In this document: positions 8,272-16,420 of the stretch, piece by piece
Layout of the letters: the number at the start of each line of letters is the position of its first letter
How positions within the stretch are numbered: the stretch's first letter is position 1
Assembly (NCBI GenBank): GCA_041946865.1
Contig: JBHGBF010000046.1
Span: 1-31,081, forward strand
DNA length: 31,081 nucleotides
Reading direction: 5' to 3'
DNA from: RPQK01 sp041946865
GTDB lineage: Bacteria; Acidobacteriota; UBA6911; RPQK01
Program-made: the position numbers and the translations under genes
Notes under the pieces: model-generated
Told to the model about the DNA's origin: nothing
What the model saw: the letters and a program-made list of their open reading frames with translations, nothing else
Databases searched by the model: none

Positions 8272-9879
8272 ATGACCGCCGTGAAAAAGCGGGTGGCTTT
8301 TCTGCTGATTCTCGCTCTGGGAACAGGCCTTGCCTTGGCCGAAAACAGGCCCCGGCGGCTGAACGTGCTTCTCTTCACGGCCGATTCCTGCCGTGCCGAT
8401 CGGTTCGGCTGCTACGGCTATCCAGGCAAGACAACCCCGAACATCGACGCCTGGGCCCGAACGGCGACAGTATTCGACGAGGCCTACAGCACATCCGCCT
8501 GGACGGTGCCCGGTCTGGCTTCGATCCTGACAGGACTGTACCCCCCGACCCACGGGCTGAACAATCGGGATCAAGCCGGCAGCTCCCGGCTCGTCACGAT
8601 GATGAAGTACTTTCGGGAGCAGGGCTATCTCGTCCCCAACCTGAACTTCTTCACTTTCGCTCCGTATTACCGGAATCTGGGCGTGGGACGAATCGAACGG
8701 GAGTACTTTACGCAAACGCCCGGAGAAGAGCTGACCAGCTGGATCGAGAAGAACGGTTCTCCCACGCAGCCGTTCTTCATCTGGTATCACTGCACCACCA
8801 TCCATCAGCCATACAACCCGCCGGCCGAGGACCTGCCCGCCCCGCTCGAGGAACTCATGAAAAGCCCCGGGATCCGAGCGGTCTTGACCGGGGCGATTGT
8901 TCCTACCGGGTCGACGCGATTCAGCGAATCCGACCGGCCGATTCTCAACGCGCTGTACGATGCGGAAATGAGGCGGATGGACCGCATTTTCGCGGCGGCC
9001 CTTTCGAAACTCACCGAAAAGACCCTTCTTGCCAACACGATCGTCATCTTTGCGGCAGATCATGGGGAAGAGCTCCTCGACCACGGTTTTGTCGGCCATG
9101 CCTCCACTTCGCTCCAGGCCAAGCTGTATCAGGAATTGACGCGCATCCCCCTGATCCTTTCCTGCCCAGGACTGATCAAGCAAGGCCGCGTGTCACGACC
9201 GGTCAATCAGACCGATATCTTTCCGACACTGCTCCGGCTTCTCAAGCTGCCGGAGCCTCTCCAGATGGACGGCCAGGACCTGTTCAAAGGCCGGTCGCGT
9301 CCCCTGTTCCTAGAGTCGGTCGTGGCCGGAAATCAGACCACCAAGGAGCGCGAGAAGACGTGGCTCCGCGGGGTGATCGACCGGCGCTACAAATACATTT
9401 CGACCGGAGAGTTGTACGATCTGAAGAACGATCCGGGCGAGAAGAACAATATTCTCAAAAGCCAGGCGGGTCTTGCCGCGCGTATGGAACAAGAGCTGGG
9501 AAAGTGGATGTCTGCCACGAGGCAGCGGCATGACCGGCTGTTCCCGCCTGATCCCAAGCCGGCTCCACCAGACCAGGCCGTTGCCCCTACGATTTTTACT
9601 CCTGAGAACGGGAAGAAGCTCGACTATGATGTTCACACTGGAATGCTTCTTTTCGATTGGAGCGGGGACATGGAAACCACCTACCTCGTCGAGTACGATA
9701 TCGGCGCCGGCGATCACCACGTGGCCGGAATCTACGAAACACAGGGGAACCATCAGTTGCTTGGTCCCCTGGGGCGCGAGCTGTGGGAAAACCTGAAGGC
9801 GTGGAACCCCTTCAGGATCCGGGTATCCCGCAAGACAGATCCGCCGGTCTGGAGCAACTGGATCACCTTTGAGTTCTAG
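8272..9879 (+). CDS. Secreted sulfatase-family protein lacking the formylglycine cysteine
   Basis: This 535-residue alkaline-phosphatase-superfamily protein has a signal peptide (about 1-24, VAFLLILALGTGLALA). Metal-site segments typical of sulfatases are visible: FTADSCRADRFGCYGY at about 35-50 and FAADHGEELLDHGFVGH at about 260-276. At the position of the C/S-x-P-x-R motif the sequence is T78-V-P80-G-L82 within STSAWTVPGLASILTGLYP, so neither the Cys/Ser converted to formylglycine nor the motif Arg is present. Thr is the nucleophile in some phosphodiesterases and phosphotransferases of the superfamily, so sulfate may not be the substrate. A C-terminal beta-sandwich-like extension occupies about 440-535. 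ATG 8272 is preferred to an upstream TTG or GTG because it begins the signal peptide. It is first in a tight cluster with VanZ-like, glycoside hydrolase and dienelactone-hydrolase genes. Confidence 0.85.
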   Translation: MTAVKKRVAFLLILALGTGLALAENRPRRLNVLLFTADSCRADRFGCYGYPGKTTPNIDAWARTATVFDEAYSTSAWTVPGLASILTGLYPPTHGLNNRDQAGSSRLVTMMKYFREQGYLVPNLNFFTFAPYYRNLGVGRIEREYFTQTPGEELTSWIEKNGSPTQPFFIWYHCTTIHQPYNPPAEDLPAPLEELMKSPGIRAVLTGAIVPTGSTRFSESDRPILNALYDAEMRRMDRIFAAALSKLTEKTLLANTIVIFAADHGEELLDHGFVGHASTSLQAKLYQELTRIPLILSCPGLIKQGRVSRPVNQTDIFPTLLRLLKLPEPLQMDGQDLFKGRSRPLFLESVVAGNQTTKEREKTWLRGVIDRRYKYISTGELYDLKNDPGEKNNILKSQAGLAARMEQELGKWMSATRQRHDRLFPPDPKPAPPDQAVAPTIFTPENGKKLDYDVHTGMLLFDWSGDMETTYLVEYDIGAGDHHVAGIYETQGNHQLLGPLGRELWENLKAWNPFRIRVSRKTDPPVWSNWITFEF

Positions 9880-9894
9880 CGGGGCACGCGAAAG

Positions 9895-10533
9895 ATGAGA
9901 ACCAGAGCGAAACGCTTGGAGCGCGGACTCTTTGCCTCGGCCCGGACTGCCTGGCTGGTGACGGCCGCGTACACAATCCTCCTTTACAGCACTCTGACCC
10001 TGGCCTTCCGGCTCTATGTCTGGATGTTCGCTCGATTCGGCAAACCGTTCATGTCGTCCCTGATGGTTTGGATCTACGTGCCGGTCGGGCTGGCCCTGCT
10101 CGCCTTCCTGTTTTTCCGCCTCCCGCGCCGGCTCGGCCGCTATGTGGCTTTCCTGATGCTGGGCCTGAGCCTGGCCTTCTGCCTGGATCGCATTACGATA
10201 CCCGCCAAGCGATTCCATTTCCTCGAGTATGCCCCCCTTGCCGTCCTGGTCTTCGACGCGCTGCGGTTCCACTGCCGCGATCGCTATCACTATGTCTGGA
10301 CCATGGTCGTGGTGAGTCTGGTCGGTTTGGGAGATGAAATCATTCAAGGGATCCTCCCGAACCGTTATTTCGGCCTGAACGAAGTCGTAACCAATGCCGC
10401 GGCCGGGCTTTTTGCGCTTATTTTCGTTGGTTTCGTCCTGGGAGAAGAGAATTACCCGTGGCCCCGCAGAAGAGGCACCCCGGCCGCCGGATCCCAGCGC
10501 GAAGAGCCCCAGTCGGTGGAAATCTCGGTATAA
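9895..10533 (+). CDS. VanZ-like integral membrane protein
   Basis: The 212-residue protein has about five hydrophobic segments (roughly 19-42, 55-75, 82-98, 110-125 and 137-185). It also carries the VanZ pattern: KRFHFLEYAPLAVL at about 103-116, then GDEIIQGILPNRYFGLNEV near 144-162 and an Asn-rich TNAAAG. VanZ-like proteins are membrane proteins of largely unknown biochemical role; VanZ itself gives low-level teicoplanin resistance, but most family members are not resistance factors. The gene starts 15 bases after the sulfatase-like stop with only a weak ribosome site, which suggests translational coupling. Its final codons overlap the ribosome site of the next gene. Its place inside a glycan-degradation operon is unusual. 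Confidence 0.85.
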   Translation: MRTRAKRLERGLFASARTAWLVTAAYTILLYSTLTLAFRLYVWMFARFGKPFMSSLMVWIYVPVGLALLAFLFFRLPRRLGRYVAFLMLGLSLAFCLDRITIPAKRFHFLEYAPLAVLVFDALRFHCRDRYHYVWTMVVVSLVGLGDEIIQGILPNRYFGLNEVVTNAAAGLFALIFVGFVLGEENYPWPRRRGTPAAGSQREEPQSVEISV

Positions 10534-10544
10534 AGGAACCGGCC

Positions 10545-12875
10545 ATGGAACTCCATTCTCGGCTGAGAACCGGCGCGCTGCGCGCCGAGGTGATCACCTG
10601 GACCTTCTGTCTTTTGACTCTTGGGACAACCGGCATCGCTTTGGCTCAGGCGCCTGACGCCTCTTTGCAGGCTCAGGCTCCCGTCGTGCTCACAGCCGGC
10701 GACGAGTGGATTCCACTCCAGCCCGAGCTGGAAATAGAGCCTGACTCGGCACTGGACTTCTCCGGTTTCGGCTTCCTGGACCCGCCGGCCGGCAAGCACG
10801 GGAGAGTGATTGCCCGGACGGACGGGCAGTTTGCCTTTGCCGATTCCCCCCACAAGCCTCGCCGTTTCTACGGCGTGAACCTCTGCTTCGGCGCCCATTA
10901 CCTGTCCAAACAGGAGTCAATCCGTCTCGCAGCGAGGCTCGGACGTCTGGGCTACAATGCCTTGCGCATCCACCACTACGAACGGGACCTGATCCAAGGC
11001 GAGAGGGTCAGCACATCCTTGAACCCGGAGAAACTGGACCAACTCGACTACCTGATCGCAGCGCTCATTCGTCGCGGGATCTACCTCACGACCGACTTGT
11101 ATGTTTCCCGCCCCGTCCCCTATCGCGAAATTGGAATCGACCGGGGCGGCGTTATACCGATGAACACCTTTAAGATCCTGGTCCCGGTACACGAAGGGGC
11201 ATTTGAGAACTGGAAGGCTTTCACTCGGGCTTTCCTCGGCCACGTGAACCCATACACCGGGCGCCGGTACGCGGAGGAACCAGCGCTGGCCTGGCTGGCG
11301 CTGATCAACGAGGGGAACTTCGGGAATTTCTTTGAGGACATCCGTCGAATCCCTGAATGGAAACAGGCGTGGAATCGCTGGCTGGCTCGGAGTTACGGCG
11401 ACCGCCAGGGCCTGTCAGCCGCCTGGGGCCAGGAGCTGAAGGAGGGCGAAGAGCCTGCCACCCAGTCCGTTGAGCTACCGCCCGGACTCCGGGAGGAGAG
11501 CTTGCGGGCACGGGACTGCCTTCTATTCCTGGCCGATACGGAACGCGACACGGTGAGCCGGATGCGCACATTTTTGCGCCAGGAACTGGGCTGTTACGCC
11601 CTCTTGTCCAATGCCAGTTCCTGGACCCGCTTTACAACCGACCAGGGGGCGCGGACCACTTACGATTACGTCGACGAGCATTTCTACGTCGACCACCCTC
11701 AGTTCCTCGAAACTCCCTGGCGTCTCCCGAGCCGTTGTCCGAACACCAGCCCGATTTCAGGCGGAGCTTCGGGTGGCCGTGCGATCGCCTTCACCCGGCT
11801 TTTCGATAAGCCGTTCACCGTGACCGAATACAACTACTCCGCACCCGGCCGGTTCCGAGGCGTGGGCGGCATATTGACCGGCGCGCTCGGCGCCCTTCAG
11901 GGCTGGTCCGGGATCTGGCGGTTTGCCTACAGCCACAGCCGCGAAGCCATGTTCACGCCTGCCCGGATGGCCTACTTTGACACCGCCTCCGATCCGCTTA
12001 GCCAGGCCGCCGACCGGGCCTCTCTCTGCCTGTTCCTGCGCGGCGATATGCAGACGGCCCCACATAGCTTGGCGCTGGTCATGACGGATGAGGATTTGAA
12101 TCGGCCAACGGGTAAGATCCCGACCCTCGCACCGAGCTGGCATTGGCTGGCCTGGGTGACGCGCCTGGGCACCCAGGTCCTGCCCAGTCCAGAAAAGGGG
12201 CCGGCACACACCGCTATCCTGCCCCTGGCCTGGCAGACGCCGGCCGCTGCCTACGCCGGGAATGGCGTCCTGCCCGTCAATCCGTATTCAGTCGACGACT
12301 CGAGCCTGATCCTGGCGTTGCAGCAGCAGAAGTTTCTTTCGTCCGAAGCAGTCCTGGACCCCGCTCGAAAGTCCTTTCGCAGTGAAACCGGTGAAGTCAC
12401 GATCGACGCCCCCGGTGACCGGCTGGTGCTTGACACCGTGCGGACAGCGGGCGGCTACGCTCCGGCCGGCTCGACTGTCGACGCCGCCAACGGAGGCGTA
12501 AAAGTCTTCGTGGAAGGCAGTGATGCGACGGTGTGGGTCAGCTCCCTGGACGGGAAGCCGATCCGGCAGAGCCGCAGGCTGCTGGTCACTCATCTGACCG
12601 ATCTGCAGAATACCGATATTCGATATGCCGAACCGGCCCGGCAGACCCTCCAGGACTGGGGGCGGCTGCCCTACCTGGTTCGAACCGGAAAGGCCGTCGT
12701 CAGCCTGCGCCTTGAATCACCCGGAAAGTACCGGGTCTGGGCGCTGGGAACCGGCGGCAAACGCCTGACCCACCTGCCGGTCCAGATTGCGGCGGGCGTG
12801 CTGACTTTTACCGCCGATGTCGCCGGCGATCCGGCAGCCGGGGCCAGAATGATGTATGAAGTGGCGCGGAAGTAG
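10545..12875 (+). CDS. Secreted clan-A-like glycoside hydrolase (GH5/cellulase-superfamily type)
   Basis: This 776-residue protein has an N-terminal hydrophobic segment (about 16-36, ending ALAQA). A beta region precedes a TIM-barrel that begins at about 107 (FYGVNLCFGAHYLSKQESI) and continues with RLGRLGYNALRIHHYE. Clan-A retaining enzymes carry Asn-Glu after strand 4 and Glu after strand 7; here these fit N255-E256 (LALINEGN) and E428 (FTVTEYN). A C-terminal beta-rich region (about 500-776) probably holds one or two accessory domains. Substrate is unknown; large beta-galactosidase- or mannanase-like members have similar layout. The ATG at 10545 follows an AAAGGA site that overlaps the VanZ stop, only 11 bases away; an upstream in-frame ATG at 10458 would run inside the VanZ gene and is unlikely. 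Confidence 0.75.
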   Translation: MELHSRLRTGALRAEVITWTFCLLTLGTTGIALAQAPDASLQAQAPVVLTAGDEWIPLQPELEIEPDSALDFSGFGFLDPPAGKHGRVIARTDGQFAFADSPHKPRRFYGVNLCFGAHYLSKQESIRLAARLGRLGYNALRIHHYERDLIQGERVSTSLNPEKLDQLDYLIAALIRRGIYLTTDLYVSRPVPYREIGIDRGGVIPMNTFKILVPVHEGAFENWKAFTRAFLGHVNPYTGRRYAEEPALAWLALINEGNFGNFFEDIRRIPEWKQAWNRWLARSYGDRQGLSAAWGQELKEGEEPATQSVELPPGLREESLRARDCLLFLADTERDTVSRMRTFLRQELGCYALLSNASSWTRFTTDQGARTTYDYVDEHFYVDHPQFLETPWRLPSRCPNTSPISGGASGGRAIAFTRLFDKPFTVTEYNYSAPGRFRGVGGILTGALGALQGWSGIWRFAYSHSREAMFTPARMAYFDTASDPLSQAADRASLCLFLRGDMQTAPHSLALVMTDEDLNRPTGKIPTLAPSWHWLAWVTRLGTQVLPSPEKGPAHTAILPLAWQTPAAAYAGNGVLPVNPYSVDDSSLILALQQQKFLSSEAVLDPARKSFRSETGEVTIDAPGDRLVLDTVRTAGGYAPAGSTVDAANGGVKVFVEGSDATVWVSSLDGKPIRQSRRLLVTHLTDLQNTDIRYAEPARQTLQDWGRLPYLVRTGKAVVSLRLESPGKYRVWALGTGGKRLTHLPVQIAAGVLTFTADVAGDPAAGARMMYEVARK

Positions 12876-12922
12876 AGGCTTTGAAAGCGAAACGCACAAT
12901 GGCCGGAAAGCGGGAGGGAACC

Positions 12923-13777
12923 ATGACAGATGAGGTCAACAGCCTTTACCAGGAGTACGAACGCAGCCTTATTGACCGGCGCGAGTCGCTGCGGCGGCTG
13001 GCGCTCGTGACCGGCGGGACGGTCGCGGCCTCGGTCATAGTGCCGGCGTTGGAGGGCGGCGAAGCCAGGGCTGAGGTCGTGCCCAAAGATGATCCTCGCC
13101 TGGAGACCGGCTACATCAAGTACCCGGGTGCGAGCGGCGAGATGCGCGCCTATTCCGCCCGGCCCAAAGACGCCGTAAAACTCGCCGGCGTTATCGTCAT
13201 CCACGAGAACCGGGGCCTGAATCCTCATACTGAAGATATCGCCCGGAGGGCGGCTCTGGAGGGCTTCCACGCCATCGCCCCGGACGCGCTTTCCCCGCTG
13301 GGGGGAACTCCGGCGAGCCCCGACGAGGCCCGCCCCCTGTTTCAGAAACTGGACCGGGAGGCGAACACGAAAAACTTCGTCGCTGCCGTCGCGTACCTGA
13401 AGACCCAGCCTCAGGCCACCGGCAAGGTCGCCTGCATGGGCTTCTGCTGGGGCGGGGCGGTCACCAATCTGGTGGCCGTGAATGCGCCGGACCTGACCGC
13501 CGCCGTCCCGTTCTATGGCAGCCAGCCCGCGCCGGAGGATGTGCCGAAAATCAAGGCCGCCATGCTCATCCACTATGCGGGTGACGACCAGCGGATCAAC
13601 GCAGGAATTCCGGCTTTCGAGGAAGCGCTCAAGAAGGCCGGCGTAGAGCATACGATCCATATGTACGAAGGCGCAGGGCACGCTTTCATGAATGACACCG
13701 GCCAACGGTACCACAAAGAGGCGGCCGAGCTCGCCTGGAAGCGCACGGTGGAGTTCCTGAGGGCGAAACTCAAGTGA
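12923..13777 (+). CDS. Dienelactone hydrolase family protein with Tat-like or membrane leader
   Basis: This 284-residue alpha/beta hydrolase has the DLH triad candidates C175 (GFCWGG), D221/D222 (YAGDDQR) and H253 (GAGHAF). The Glu of the family is at about 95 in IHENRG. The N-terminus DRRESLRRLALVTGG with a hydrophobic stretch to about 43 resembles a Tat or anchor leader, often seen in DLH proteins from soil bacteria. DLH enzymes hydrolyse 4-carboxymethylenebutenolide, but this subgroup acts more broadly on esters and lactones; here a deacylase or lactonase role on sugar derivatives is possible. The ATG at 12923 has GGGAGGG just upstream, so it is favoured over TTG 12881 and ATG 12899. It follows the glycoside hydrolase gene after 47 bases and is the last gene of the presumed operon. 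Confidence 0.85.
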   Translation: MTDEVNSLYQEYERSLIDRRESLRRLALVTGGTVAASVIVPALEGGEARAEVVPKDDPRLETGYIKYPGASGEMRAYSARPKDAVKLAGVIVIHENRGLNPHTEDIARRAALEGFHAIAPDALSPLGGTPASPDEARPLFQKLDREANTKNFVAAVAYLKTQPQATGKVACMGFCWGGAVTNLVAVNAPDLTAAVPFYGSQPAPEDVPKIKAAMLIHYAGDDQRINAGIPAFEEALKKAGVEHTIHMYEGAGHAFMNDTGQRYHKEAAELAWKRTVEFLRAKLK

Positions 13778-13809
13778 AGGCTGGGGCTCCGGCAGCCGAG
13801 ACAAGCAGT

Positions 13810-14970
13810 TCAGCTGTCCTTCCCTTGGCGCCACTGCCTGGCCACTTCCGCCACAAACGGGGCCACGTGGGTGAAGAAACGATGGTAGCCGGCGCAGAGG
13901 TAATTGAGCGCCGGCCCGCCATCCGGAGCCGGGATGAACCGGTTCCTGGGGCATTCTCCGTGGCACATGTCACGGACTTCGCAACGCCCGCAGTTACCGG
14001 GCAAATCCTGGAGCTTGGCTGACCCGAATGCCCGCTGCACCGGACTCTCGAGCAGCTCGACCAGAGGCGTCTGCAGGAGGTTGCCAACGAGGTGTCCGGC
14101 ATCCACGAAATGATCACAGCAATAGAAGTCGCCGTTGCGCTCCACGACCGGGATGTCACCGCAAGTCGGCCGGAAAAGACACAATGAATGCTCCTGCCCG
14201 AAAGCCGTCCGGGCGGCTTCCTCGATGATCTGGACTTTGATCCGGCCGATATCCCCGGACACCCACTCATCGAAAACCGCGCACAGAAAGTCGCCCCAGG
14301 CTTTCGGTTCCACGCTGTCGATGCTGACGCCGCCCGGCCCGTCCGGACACCGTTCGACAAGCGGAAGGAAACTCACGTAGGAGGCGCCAATCTGCTTGAA
14401 AAACCCATAGACCTCAGCAGGCCGGCTGACATTGCAGGCGCTGACAACGCACAGGATATCCGTAAGAACACCATGACGGCGCAGAACCTCATACCCACGA
14501 ATCGTCTGGTCGAACGTGGCGTTGCCGTCGCGGGTGGTTCGATACCAGTCGTGCATTTCGCGAGGACCGTCCAGGCTGAGGCCCACGGCAAAAGATTCCT
14601 CCGCCAGAAACTTGCCCCACCGCTCGTCAAGCAGGGTCCCGTTCGTCTGGATGCCGTTCGAAATGACTCGTCCGACAGGACAATGACGACGTTGAATCTC
14701 GACAACCAGGCGAAAGTAATCGAGGCCAAGCAGAGTCGGTTCCCCGCCATGCCAGGAAAACCGGATGACTTCATCGGGCGACGCTTCAATCTGCTGCCGG
14801 ATGTACTCTTCGAGAAGATCTTCGGGCATACGCGACGGCCCGCGGCCGCGTCCGAGCTGGGCCTTGGAGAGGTAGTAGCAGTAGCGGCAACGGAGATTGC
14901 ACGCCGCTCCGGCTGGTTTCGCAAAAATCTGAAAACTCCGGCGCGTCTTCGACCCTTCAGGCGCTTGCAT
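13810..14970 (-). CDS. Anaerobic sulfatase-maturating radical SAM/SPASM enzyme (anSME-like)
   Basis: The 386-residue protein has the radical SAM cluster motif C24-x3-C28-x2-C31 (CNLRCRYC) followed by FSWHGGEPTLLGLDYF at about 72-88. The C-terminal SPASM cysteines sit at about 265-360: CLFRPTCGD, FYCCDHFVDAG and CGRCEVRDMCHGECP. The CDHF segment resembles the anSME region that holds the catalytic Asp. Such enzymes oxidise the Cys or Ser of C/S-x-P-x-R in sulfatases to formylglycine, using S-adenosylmethionine and three 4Fe-4S clusters. A GGGAGG site lies about 6 bases before the ATG. It is transcribed against the sulfatase-like operon, with 32 bases between stops, and divergently from the alginate-lyase-family gene (88 bases). 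The only sulfatase-like protein visible lacks the target motif, so its client must lie elsewhere. Confidence 0.9.
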   Translation of the reverse strand: MQAPEGSKTRRSFQIFAKPAGAACNLRCRYCYYLSKAQLGRGRGPSRMPEDLLEEYIRQQIEASPDEVIRFSWHGGEPTLLGLDYFRLVVEIQRRHCPVGRVISNGIQTNGTLLDERWGKFLAEESFAVGLSLDGPREMHDWYRTTRDGNATFDQTIRGYEVLRRHGVLTDILCVVSACNVSRPAEVYGFFKQIGASYVSFLPLVERCPDGPGGVSIDSVEPKAWGDFLCAVFDEWVSGDIGRIKVQIIEEAARTAFGQEHSLCLFRPTCGDIPVVERNGDFYCCDHFVDAGHLVGNLLQTPLVELLESPVQRAFGSAKLQDLPGNCGRCEVRDMCHGECPRNRFIPAPDGGPALNYLCAGYHRFFTHVAPFVAEVARQWRQGKDS

Positions 14971-15058
14971 CCGATTCCTCCCAGAGTGTCAGCCAATAGC
15001 GCCTATTTTAGGGCGGGAATGCGTTTTGTGTTGCTCGCTTCGTTTAAAATGGGCGGAC

Positions 15059-16264
15059 ATGAAGCGCTTCTCTGGCCTGATCGTCTTTGGCGCCTTGGCT
15101 TGGTCCATATCCCTATTCGCCCAAAGCCCGGGCAACCTGCTTTTTTTCCGTGCCGCTGAAGCGGAGAGACTGCGGGACCTGATCCGAAAGAACGATCCCT
15201 CGATTCAGGCCCTCGCGGCGGTCATCAAGAAGAAGGTCCGGGCTTCCCTGCGGGCCGGCCCCTGGAGCGTGACGTTTCACCGACCCGAGGGCGTGGCGGT
15301 GGGGCCGAACGATTTTTTCAGTGAAGGACCCTACTGGTGGCCGGATCCAAAGAATCCGGGCGGCCCGTACATTCGGCGTGACGGGGAACGCAACCCTGAT
15401 CGCTTTACCGCCAACGACGACGACCTGAGCAGAATGAGCGCCGCCGTCTTTAACCTGGGCGTGGGGGCCTACTTCCTGGAGGACGCCGAGGCTGCCCGGC
15501 GGGCCGGCGACGTGCTGCGCGTGTGGTTTATCGACCCGGCCACGCGGATGAATCCGAACCTCGAGCACGGACAAGCCATCAGGGGGATCAACACCGGCCG
15601 GGGAGCGGGGATCATCGACACCGTTCCCCTGATCTGGGCTGTCCAAGGGATGTCGCTGTTGCAAGCCAGCGGCCGCTGGCAGGCCGAGGACTCCGCGCCG
15701 GTCCGGGCCTGGTTTCGCGACTATCTTTCGTGGCTGACTTCAAGCCCAAAGGGGACCGCCGAAAAGCGCAGCCGGAACAACCACTCGACCTGGTGGACCG
15801 CGCAAGCGGCCAGCTACGCCCTTTTTGTCGAGGATCTGGAGACTTACGACACGACGGTCTGCTGGTTCCGGGAAACACTGGTCCCGAATCAGATCCAGCC
15901 GGACGGCAGCTGTCCGCGGGAAGAGGCAAGGACGCGCTCGCTCAGCTACTCGGCCATGAACCTGAACGGCTTTGCCCTGCTCTGCCGCCTGGCCGAGATC
16001 AAGGGGCAGGATTTGTGGAATTTCAAAGGTCCTGGAGGGTCAAGCGTGGTCGTGGCCATCCGGTACCTCTTTCCTTTCATCAAAGACCCCGGCCAGTGGA
16101 AGAAGCAACAGATCACGACGTTTGCACCCGAGTCGGTCTATTTTTACGCGCTGGCCGGCCGGGCAACCGGCAACTGCGAATACCTGAGACAATTCGAATC
16201 GCTTACGGAGCAGGTGGACGAGCCGCCCCTCCTGATGGTCAGGTCGATATTGGCGGCGCAATAA
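15059..16264 (+). CDS. Secreted alginate-lyase-family polysaccharide lyase (PL38-like)
   Basis: The 401-residue protein begins with a signal peptide (about 1-22, LIVFGALAWSISLFAQ). It continues into an all-alpha toroid of the Alginate_lyase family. Diagnostic stretches are SEGPYWWPDPKNPGGPYI at about 88-105, RNNHSTWW at about 239-246 and SLSYSAMN at about 294-301; Asn/His and Tyr of such motifs are the usual catalytic residues (here N241, H242 and Y297 are candidates). Related enzymes cut alginate, glucuronan or other uronate chains by beta-elimination. PL38-type specificity is suggested by the WWPDPKNPGGPY segment but not proven. The ATG at 15059 has only a weak upstream purine run. The first TonB-dependent receptor starts 156 bases downstream on the same strand, so the two may form a transport and cleavage pair. 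Confidence 0.8.
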   Translation: MKRFSGLIVFGALAWSISLFAQSPGNLLFFRAAEAERLRDLIRKNDPSIQALAAVIKKKVRASLRAGPWSVTFHRPEGVAVGPNDFFSEGPYWWPDPKNPGGPYIRRDGERNPDRFTANDDDLSRMSAAVFNLGVGAYFLEDAEAARRAGDVLRVWFIDPATRMNPNLEHGQAIRGINTGRGAGIIDTVPLIWAVQGMSLLQASGRWQAEDSAPVRAWFRDYLSWLTSSPKGTAEKRSRNNHSTWWTAQAASYALFVEDLETYDTTVCWFRETLVPNQIQPDGSCPREEARTRSLSYSAMNLNGFALLCRLAEIKGQDLWNFKGPGGSSVVVAIRYLFPFIKDPGQWKKQQITTFAPESVYFYALAGRATGNCEYLRQFESLTEQVDEPPLLMVRSILAAQ

Positions 16265-16420
16265 TCGCCCAAAAGGCGGAGCTCGCAGCTGGCGAAATGA
16301 CATGCCGCCAGGACTCCTGGCAGGGCTTGCGAATCTTCGCCGGCGGTGTAGAATCTCCTCTATTCGGTCGGATTTTGACCAGCAAATGGGGTGTGGGCCA
16401 GGCTCACACGGGAGGGTCCC

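Noticed and set aside
10458..10544. ATG at 10458 as start of the clan-A-like hydrolase
   Set aside because: It lies within the VanZ-like gene and would put about 29 Arg-rich residues before the signal peptide; ATG 10545 has a proper ribosome site.
12671..13966. Open minus-strand frame across the dienelactone-hydrolase gene
   Set aside because: The plus-strand protein has a full hydrolase triad, and this frame would overlap three real genes.
14188..15159. Open plus-strand frame opposite the radical SAM gene
   Set aside because: The minus strand encodes all radical SAM and SPASM cysteines; the plus frame has no family features.
16306..16345. Small dyads before the first receptor gene (GCCAGG-ACT-CCTGGC and GCGAATCTTCGC)
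   Set aside because: The stems are short, expected by chance at this GC content, and have no adjoining promoter-like elements.
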